DNA from: Schistosoma haematobium
Taxonomy: Eukaryota; Platyhelminthes; Trematoda; Strigeidida; Schistosomatidae
DNA: 64,000 nucleotides
NCBI RefSeq assembly: GCF_000699445.3
Contig: NC_067200.1
Coordinates: 14,576,510 to 14,640,509, forward strand
Reading direction: 5' to 3'
Position 1 is the first letter of the stretch, and every line of letters starts with the position of its first letter. The notes beneath the pieces were generated by a model that had not been told where the DNA came from, did no database searches, and saw only the letters and a program-made list of their open reading frames with translations. Position numbers and translations under genes: made by a program. Below are positions 56,323-64,000 of the stretch, piece after piece.

Positions 56323-59300
56323 ACTCCGCCTGAAGTCCCTCCGGGGGCTACTGCCGGTCCCAAGCACGGATACAGGAGGAGGGTTGGGCATGGGGTTAGC
56401 GTCCCCATCCCGTAGAAAACTAACTCGTTAAATAAACGCTAACCAGAAAAAATTATTCAAACCTTTTGAACTCTGCCCCGGAAGTCAGAAGGTCTTCATT
56501 TAGAAGAACTATGATGCCTCATGATGAAAGACGAATTCCTTCGGAAGTTACGAGGCCGATGCCCCTTCTGACAACCAGAGCAACCATTTATTTAGGTACA
56601 TGGAATGCTCGTACAATGTGGGACATCGGGAGAGCCTTCCAAATCGCTGCAGAAATGAGAAGATACAACCTGGAGGTGCTTGGAATCAGTGAAACACATT
56701 GGACGCAGGTTGAACACCAACGATTAGCTTCAGGGAAGCTTCTGTTATACTCTGGCCATGAAGAAGAAAATGCTCCACATACACAAGGAGTTGTACTGAT
56801 GCTATCCAAACAAGCACAAAATGCACTTATAGGATGGAAATGTCATGGACCAAGGATCATCAAAGCCTCCTTCAAAACAAAGAAAGACGGCATTTCAATG
56901 AACATCATCCAATCCTATGTGCCTACCAACGACTACAATGAAGACGCTAAAGATCAATTCTACAATAGGCTGCAGTCAATCATCGAGAAATGCCCAACAG
57001 AAGACCTGACCATTCGGATGGGCGATTTCAATATCAAGGTTGGAATGGACAACACTAGATATGAAGACATCATGGAATGACATGGACTTGGAGAAAGGAA
57101 CGAAAATGGTGAGAGATTTGCAAACCTACGTGCCTTCAATAAACTGGTCATAGGCGGCACTATATTCCCACATAAACGCATTCACAAAACCACATGGACT
57201 TCACCGGATCACACTACGCAGAACCAAATCGACCATATCTTCATCAACAAAAAGTTCAGGAGGACGATGGAGGATGTGAGAACCGAGAGAGGAGCTGATA
57301 TAGCATCAGATCACCACTTGCTGGTCGCCAAGATGAAATTGAAACTCAAGAAGCACTGGACAACGGGGCAGGCAATATCACAAAAGTTTAATACGGCTTT
57401 TCTTCGGGATACTGACAAACTTAACAAATTCAAGATAGCCATCAGCAATAAGTTCCAGGCCTTTCATGATTTACTCAATGGAGACGGAACTACTATGTAG
57501 AACAACTGGAAGGGGATCAAAGAGGTAATCACTTCAACATGCCATAAGGTTCTGGGCCACAAGAAGCACCACCACAAGGAATGGATCACTGTTGATACAC
57601 TGCATAAGATTCAAATAAGGAGGAACAGGAAGGTAGCAATCAATACCAGTCGAACAAGAGAAGAGAAAGCCAAGGCACAAGCTGAATACACAGAAGTAAA
57701 CAAGAAAGTGAAGAGGAGCATCAGAACCGACAAACGTAGATATGTGGAAGATCTAGCAATGACGGCGGAAAAGGCCGCGAGAGAAGGAAACATGAGACAA
57801 TTGTATGATACAACAAAGAAGCTGGTTGGAAATTATCGCAAACCAGAACGACCAGTGAAAAGCAAGGAAGGCAAAGTAATCACCAACATTGAAGAACAGA
57901 GAAAAAGGTGGGTAGAGCACTTCAAAGAACTCTCGAATCGACCAGCTCCACTGAATACACCCAACATCGAAGCGATATCCACGAACCTTCCAGTCGATGT
58001 TGGCCCACCAACAATTGAAGAGATCAGCATGGTCACCAGACAAATCAAGAGTGGCAAAGCAGCAGGACCAAACAACATTCCAGCAGAGGCACTGAAAGCA
58101 GACGTATCGGTAACTGCAAGGATACTCCACATTCTCTTCAATAAGATTTGGGATGAGGAACACGTACCAAGAGACTGGAAAGAAGGACTTCTGGTCAAAA
58201 TACCAAAGACAGGCGATCTCAGCAACTGTGAGAACTACAGGGGCATCACTCTTCTCTCAATACCATGAAAAGTCTTCAACAGGGTATTGTTAAACAGGAT
58301 GAAAGACTGCGTAGACGCCCAACTTCGTGACCAACAGGCAGGATTCCGTAAGGATAGATCGTGTACAGACCAAATCGCAACTCTACGGATCATTGTGGAA
58401 CAATCAATTGAATGGAATTCATCACTCTACATCAACTTCATTGACTACGAAAAGGCATTTGATAGCGTGGACAGAACAACACTATGGAAGCTTCTTCGAA
58501 ACTACGGCGTGCCTCAGAAGATAGTCAATATCATACAGAATTCATATGATGGATTACACTGCGAAATCGTGCATGGGGGACAGTTGACAAAGTCGTTCGA
58601 AGTGAAGACCGGTGTCAGGCAAGGCTGCTTACTCTCACCCTTTCTCGTTCTCCTGTTGATCGACTGGATCATGAAGACGTCAACATCTGAAGGGAAGCGC
58701 GGGATACAATGGACATCTAGGATGCAGCTGGACGATCTAGACTTCGCAGATGATCTGACCCTTCTATCCCAAACGCAACAACAAATGCAGGAGAAGACGA
58801 ACAGTGTGGCAGCAGCCTTAGCAGCAGTAGGTCTCAATATACACAAAAGGAAAAGCGAGATTCTCCGATACAACACAGCATGCACCAATCCAGTCACAAT
58901 TGACGGAGAAGATTTGGAAGATGTAAAAACCTTTACATATTTGGCAGCATCATTGATGAACATGGTGGATCTGATGCAGATGTGAAGGCGCGGATCGGCA
59001 AAGCAAGAGCAGCATATTTACAACTGAGGAACATCTGGAACTCAAAACAACTGCCTGTCAACCAACATCGAAGTCAGAATTTTCAATACAAATGTGGAGA
59101 CAGTTCTACTGTATGGGGCAGAAACATGGAGAACTACAAAAGCCATCATTCAGAAAATACAGGTGTTTATTAACAGTTGTCTAGGCAAAATACTTCGGAT
59201 CCATTGGCCAGACACTATCAGCAACAACCTACTATGGGAGAGAACAAACCAGATCCTAACGGAGGAAGAAATCAGGAAGAAGCGCTGGAAGTGGATAGGA

Positions 59301-59540
59301 CACACATTGAGGAAAGCACCCAACTGCGTCACAAGACAAGCCCTCATATGGAATCCTCAAAGCCAAAGGAAAAGAGGAAGACCAAAGAACACATTACGCT
59401 GAGAAATGGAGATAGACATGAGAAGAATGAAGAAGAATTGGATGGAATTAGAAAAGAAGGCCCATGACAGAGTGGGTTGGAGAATGCTGGTCGGCGGCCT
59501 ATGCTCGATTGGGAGTAACAGGCGTAAGTAAGTAAGTAAG
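56323..59540 (+). mobile_element. full-length RTE-clade (SR2-like) retrotransposon, copy 2
   Basis: A 3.2-kb element with the same start (ACTCCGCCTG), 5' leader (GGGTTGGGCATGGGGTTAGC), coding region and (TAAG)n tail as 8584-11755. A 12-base direct repeat TCTAAATTACTA (56311-56322) recurs as TCTAACTTACTA at 59541-59552 with one mismatch, a decaying target-site duplication. Same orientation as copy 1. Confidence 0.93.
56511..59520 (+). pseudogene. RTE endonuclease-reverse transcriptase, broken
   Basis: First ATG at 56511; the frame is open from 56466. Endonuclease marks: GTWNARTMW, GISETHW (catalytic Glu kept, unlike copy 1), MGDFNIKVG and SDHHLLV. RT marks: IPKTGDLSNCENYRGI, QAGFRKDRSCTDQ, FIDYEKAFDSVDR (motif A), [14 protein letters not shown] at 58740-58754, and [13 protein letters not shown] near the end. 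Breaks: in-frame stops at 57078-57080, 57498-57500, 58266-58268 and 59400-59402, a one-base loss near 58941, and a four-base gain near 59050 that partly restores frame. The breaks differ from those of copy 1, so each decayed separately. Confidence 0.93.
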
Positions 59541-59644
59541 TCTAACTTACTATAATTAAAATTATTATATTGGTTGAAATACCATCAAAACGAAGTGAAT
59601 GATTTTGGGTATACATTTTTTGAGACAAATAAATAGATCCAAGA

Positions 59645-59805
59645 ATCCTGCGAGCGGGATCGTGGATGAGCACTGCTGAGGTGTCCGACAATAAGACGAA
59701 ACGGCCGTTCAGTGCTTTCAGGTTTTCAATGGCGGTCTAGTGTCAATCGGTTCATGATCACAATCAAGAACATAAGAATCTCCACAACCCCATACTGATA
59801 AAAAC
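59645..59805 (+). repeat. family 2B SINE, 5'-truncated
   Basis: Starts at CTGCGAGCGGGATCGTGGAT, just before the ribozyme. Stem I GCACTG is kept, but the core reads CTGAGGT and the cleavage triplet GTT. The full 2B tail follows (TCAATCGGTTCATGATCACA to CACAACCCCATACTGATA). Confidence 0.83.
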
Positions 59806-60385
59806 CGAAATAAGAAGTAAAAACTCATCCTTAAACTTCCGAGGGATATAATTCACAATTAAATAAACAAATTGATATCGAAACATGTCACCTTTCACCT
59901 TTCTAAATAGAAGTAAATATTATCGAGCTATTTTAGGTAAAAAACTTTTGAAACTTTGTATGACTGAACTGATAAGTAAATATCTGCATTGACTATATAG
60001 TTATGCTTAAAAGTTTTTGAATTAAGGCCTTTACATATATCTAAGACATATTAATCGACGAGTATTAGTAGCACAATCAAATTAACTACTATGCCTAACC
60101 AAAAGCCTGAATTTAACATCAACATTACTCATTCTCTATTTCTCACATATGTAACTAATGCTTCTAAAGCATTTATGACTAAACACAAGCAACTTAGACG
60201 TGTTTTTTTCTATTTCTTATTACATATTTTATTCTCTCTTTCCCTATCTTTATGACATACAGTAAACCATCTAACATTGAACTCACTCACTCACTGCTTC
60301 TATTGTATAACACTAGCATTATCCTACAAATGTTATGAAACAATAGGAAGCTATCGTTTTTTGAAGGTTGTTTTGGTTAGACTCT
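59805..60385. other. AT-rich stretch, nothing recognised
   Basis: No gene or repeat supported. Confidence 0.35.
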
Positions 60386-60387
60386 AT

Positions 60388-60662
60388 TTTCTGAACGACC
60401 TTTGAGCGACGCTAAAGTGACCCTGAGAGTGTCTACCTACTTACTAGGGGTAAATGAGGATTATAAAGCAGTTTGAAAAAAAAGGATTATGATTTACAGT
60501 TGTTGGTTAAGGTTAGGAATTAGATTTAAAGTTTTCATAACGAACTGACATCAGCTAAAATTCCAAAACGCTTTTTAACCAAAAAGATGAATGAATGTCG
60601 CGCCAAAATCCAAGACATGTTATCTTAAATCTGATTGGTTCGTCCATAGTCTTGCCCGTTTT
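60388..60662 (+). repeat. family T TIR element
   Basis: About 275 bases, inverted relative to 17165-17446. Right end CGTCCATAGTCTTGCCC is the family terminus; left end ACTCTATTTTCTGAACGACC has lost its outer bases. Shared inner blocks include CATAACGAACTGA and AAATCTGATTGGTTCGTCC. Confidence 0.65.
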
Positions 60663-60884
60663 CTCAATATATCTGCTTGTGGATTATTAAAATTAATAAA
60701 TAATTTCACTTGTTATTTGATGTTTATTTCTAACCGACTGCTTGCATTATATTTTACCCATTGGTCATCATATTATAAGTGAAGTGGTCTATAAAATATA
60801 GTGAAATTCAAACTATTTTTATTATGACTTCCAAAAATCATTTGCTTAAAATCATCTCCAGAGAATTTATTAGGATCCTTATGA

Positions 60885-60970
60885 AAACAGGTTTTTAACA
60901 GTGGTCTGACAATGATCAGTTCATGATCTCAATTGAAACTCAACAATCTCCACAGTTCTACACGAATAAA
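60885..60970 (+). repeat. family 2B SINE tail fragment
   Basis: AGTGGTCTGACAATGATCAG, TTCATGATCTCAATTG and CAACAATCTCCACAG mark the 3' end only. Confidence 0.7.
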
Positions 60971-61248
60971 ACAGTTTATGTCAATTTGTAAATTTTTTGC
61001 TGAGTTTAAAACCATAACATCTGAGCTAGGTCGCTTAGCATTTCGATCTACACCATGAATGGACAAAATTTACGAAGAAATAATGTAAAAAGTCACAAAA
61101 AAAATACTTCGAAAAATTCGGGTCAAACTAATGAGTATTATCGACAAATACTATAAAATAAGTCACATCTTCGTTATGGCATTCATTAAATGTACTTCTT
61201 TTTTTCTAACTACATATAAAGGTTGTGGTCTTTAATAACTATCTTAAA
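60970..61248. other. AT-rich stretch, nothing recognised
   Basis: No gene or repeat supported. Confidence 0.35.
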
Positions 61249-61251
61249 TTC

Positions 61252-61680
61252 TTAATAGCTGAGATCATGAGTCAATTGAAGCTAGAACACCATGGAAATC
61301 CTGGAAGCACTGGACGGCCGTTTCGTCCTATTGTGGGACTCCTCGATACCGCCCCTCGCGAGATGCGAACCTAGGACCTATCACTCTCGCTCGCGAGCAC
61401 TTAACCATTAGACCACTGAGCCGGCCAGTATCCAACGTTGTTAATGTTTAAGTTCAACCAATCCACCATTGTCTTCAGTGAGCTGATATCTCATAACAGA
61501 CTCGGTTGAACTCCACTGGTCACTACTTCTCACTAGGACTCCAGGAGTATCTCTTGAAGTCAGTCACTAGTGAGCATATGTTGATTAATATCAGAAGGGG
61601 TGTCTTTATGGATATTTATAGTTGAGATCATGACTCATGATCTCAACTATTAGAAATTACTATAATATCCACACAAAAAA
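61252..61680 (-). repeat. family 2A SINE, long form with tail-to-head join
   Basis: On the minus strand, 61680 to 61620 is a tail hairpin (ATGAGTCATGATCTCAAC), followed by the forward tail end CCCCTTCTGATATTAATCAA and directly by the head CATATGCTCACTAGTGACTG. The ~200-base head, tRNA-like segment (TGGTCTAATGGTTAAGTGC; TAGGTTCGCATCTCG), a hammerhead lacking its 5' stem I strand (deleted before GAGGAGTCCC) and a clean 2A tail follow. Confidence 0.83.
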
Positions 61681-61684
61681 GCAA

Positions 61685-62535
61685 CACATTAAAGCTAAAT
61701 AATAGGGCGTTAAAGACAGTTTAAATGATTAATGAAGAATTAGTTACTAATATCGCTAAACTTAACGTTTTTATTATCATTCACCAAGTCAATTACAATT
61801 AATTTTGACCAACATAGTTAGTTAGTTACATGAAGAAATGTCTAAAAAATTAATGATACATTTAATATAGGGTGTAAACAAATATGAAATAAAAATATTC
61901 ACGTCATAACCATTATAAATTAGCCTTTTATAATCGGTTATGAAAAGACATTTAGGAATGATTAAATAAATAGATGAAATACACCAAACCCTGTCTCCAC
62001 TGTTATGGAGTAGGATCTTACGATTTGATTAACGAAATTTTGATTGTTGAACTAATAGGTGTTGGGATGACCCAGCAAATTTCTCGCAAAGTGTCAAGCG
62101 AAGGTCAAGCCAAGGGTCAGGAAACACTAAGAAGCGTTTCCTTTAATCGGCGTTCATATGACGTTTTAGCCAGAAATGTCAAGGGGGCGAAACGTCACAT
62201 GTAGTGATTCTGATTGGTTGATTGCTACACAGCTACTATGTTTAGTAGCCTTCCAGAAACTTCTGGCAACCCAAGGACCTTTAAGCATATTACAAAAGCC
62301 CTGTATTTTCTGTGACAAAAAAACCTTGGAGTTAAGTATTTCTCTCATACTTGCGTCTTCTCTCTGGTGTTCAGGTCGCTGTGTAGTTCTAGCGTGCGGG
62401 TCATCGGAATAGCTTGGGAAACAAATATAGCGTTCAATCGACAAGACATATCAATAGGAATAATAATAATAATAATAATAATCGATAGTTGATATGCTAC
62501 AATACAATTTGACTGAGTGATAGCAACTCATGAGA
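61685..62535. other. AT-rich stretch with (AAT)n
   Basis: An (AAT)n run lies at about 62458-62482. A slightly GC-richer patch at 61980-62440 has open frames on both strands but no recognisable family. Confidence 0.4.
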
Positions 62536-62540
62536 CCGAA

Positions 62541-63029
62541 TTATCGACATAAATCACCCAATGAACTAGTATAAAATGACAAGATATATTTTGGTAGAGT
62601 TTTGTTCTCTGAGCTGGATGGTTTGGTCGAGGAGCTTTCATCGTTCTTCTGAACGACATCAGCACAAACTTCAGATAGAAGTGCAGTGTTCGAATTTCTC
62701 CATATGTGTTTCACAGCTTGTTCTGTGCACCTCGATGTTGATTGGTTCTTGTTGACCTTAAATTTGTCACTGTTTACTTCTTTGTTTTGGTTGTGTCTCC
62801 TATTGGTTTGATTTTTGTTCCTGATTGGTTGATAAATTGTATTGATTTCAATATGTTTGTTGATTGCTGATTGACCTGAGTGCCAGGCTTCTAAAAATTC
62901 TCTAGTGTTTTTGGAATTTCCTCTGTCTAAAATTTCCACATTTTTCCAATCGAATGAGTGTCCGCAGTTGTCCACGTGTATTGATATAACCATCCAGCTC
63001 AGAGGAAAAAACTTCACCAAAATCATCAT
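62541..63029 (-). pseudogene. Penelope-like element C-terminal GIY-YIG end
   Basis: Minus-strand frame with VDNCGHSFDWKNVEILDRG, LEAWHSGQSAINKHIEINTI and YQPIRNKNQTNRR, close to the copy at 18207-18431 and matching the last third of a PLE GIY-YIG domain. The frame runs on through the C-terminal tail (SEVCADVVQKNDESSSTKPS) into the terminal-repeat region. The catalytic part of the domain and the RT are absent. Near 62991 it meets an inverted piece of the element's own end (CCATCCAGCTCAGAG, also at 62602-62620 inverted). Confidence 0.83.
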
Positions 63030-63065
63030 CCACCTGAGCTACAAATCTTCTCCACCATCCCAGTG
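62991..63065 (+). repeat. PLE outer end, inverted
   Basis: CCATCCAGCTCAGAGG and CACCTGAGCTACAAATCTTC match the reverse complement of 17985-18060. The element's end is therefore present in opposite orientation to the coding remnant, as in the copy at 18 kb. Confidence 0.7.
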
Positions 63066-63069
63066 GAAC

Positions 63070-64000
63070 ATGTATTTTCCCGATAAATTAACATGGAAAT
63101 ATATAAATTATCAAATAAAAAATAAACTTAGATATATCATAGGCGATTTTAAAACATTATTTACTTAAGTCACACAACTTCCTATCATGCCCATCATAAC
63201 ATTTAATTTATGGAACCATTTATGCTGAAACTCAACAGACGGCCACGAGTTCAACAGGTGATTAGAAAATGTAAGCATACTCAAATGAACCACTTGAACA
63301 ATAGGAAAATAAATAAGAGTAATTAGACATTTAGGGTTGACAAATTTAATCAGATTTTAATGTTTGTCAAGTATATGAATCTAGTTCAACAATGTTTATA
63401 TGATATTGTAGGTTTGTTGTTTTCTCCATAACTTTTATAGACACAATATTTTTGAATTCAGGCCTTTTCAACATACTTAGTATTACGTTTAATAAGTAAG
63501 TAGCGAGCAATCTCACATTTGTTTAGTCCTTTAGTGCTGATCAAATCCTATTTGTCAAGTTGCAATGTGACCCTAGTCTATGTAACTCGATATCATGTAC
63601 ACTATACTGAGACGTAAGATAGTTGAAGGTATTCAATAGGAAACCTTGTGTTTCATGTTAACTGGAACTCAACAAATAGGTATTGCTCCAGATTCGAATC
63701 AGTGTCATCCAGCTTCACAGGCTGAGACATTACCACTGGGAGATTCAAGGGAAGATTGAACTCCTATAGGAATGAGATGTTAGTTAATAATCAACTAATT
63801 GTAAACGCATCGAAAAGAACCTACACAGGGTCTTTACACCAATTTTCCTTAGTATGAGGGAAGTACAAATCTCATTCTGGAAAAAATGATAAACAGCGCC
63901 AATGAATACAATGGTTACATTTTCCACATGACTATTACCATCCTCATCCTATTCATACAAAATATTAGTGTTTGTCTTAGCATCATATGCTACGAGCTAA
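63070..64000. other. AT-rich stretch, nothing recognised
   Basis: No gene, RNA or shared repeat supported. Confidence 0.4.

Noticed and set aside
61974..62444. Host exon in a GC-richer patch
   Set aside because: Frames on both strands are short, overlap each other and match nothing I recognise. No supporting splice signals.

Overview
The window looks like non-coding, repeat-dense DNA from a blood fluke (genus Schistosoma). Reasons: it is AT-rich with no recognisable host exon; it carries many copies of the tRNA-headed, hammerhead-ribozyme-bearing SINE known as Sm-alpha; it has two near full-length RTE-clade (SR2-like) non-LTR retrotransposons with (TAAG)n tails; and it has several Penelope-like element (PLE) fragments with a GIY-YIG domain. 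I cannot settle the species. I see no intact protein-coding gene. Every credible coding stretch is a decayed retroelement.
Layout. 1-8.5 kb: AT-rich DNA with broken SINE copies and a PLE fragment (RT plus GIY-YIG, minus strand, 6.5-7.8 kb). 8.58-11.76 kb: RTE copy 1 with a 16-bp target-site duplication. 12-17.5 kb: SINEs, a TIR-bearing element (family T), repeat D and a solo-LTR-like repeat. 18.0-18.96 kb: a PLE end flanked by ~170-bp inverted repeats. 20-26 kb: SINEs, a 96-bp RTE tail insertion with its own duplication, and an 18S rRNA/ITS1 fragment between two (AT)n runs. 26.8-30.5 kb: two more LTR-like repeats and a perfect 84-bp palindrome. 32.7-34.1 kb: PLE scraps. 35.66-37.35 kb: a second, 5'-truncated RTE-like RT. 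38-46 kb: the densest SINE zone. 49.8-52.5 kb: a GC-richer retroelement-like block, repeat D, and a TIR element holding a telomere-like array. 54.8-56 kb: Sm-alpha and a PLE end. 56.32-59.54 kb: RTE copy 2. 59.6-63.1 kb: more SINEs, a family T copy and a PLE end.
How the parts relate. RTE and PLE elements encode (or once encoded) endonuclease and reverse transcriptase. The two hammerhead SINE families encode no protein and would depend on such enzymes; which one mobilises them is not shown here. The most interesting item is a second hammerhead SINE family (my label: family 2). It has about 25 copies here, a tRNA-like head, a hammerhead of the CTGAGGA/GAAAC type, two alternative 3' tails (2A and 2B), and several copies in which the tail of one unit is joined to the head of the next.
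Labels Sm-alpha, RTE/SR2 and PLE are from established knowledge. 'Family 2', 'family T' and 'repeats C, D, E' are labels I made for repeats recognised by comparing parts of this window with each other.
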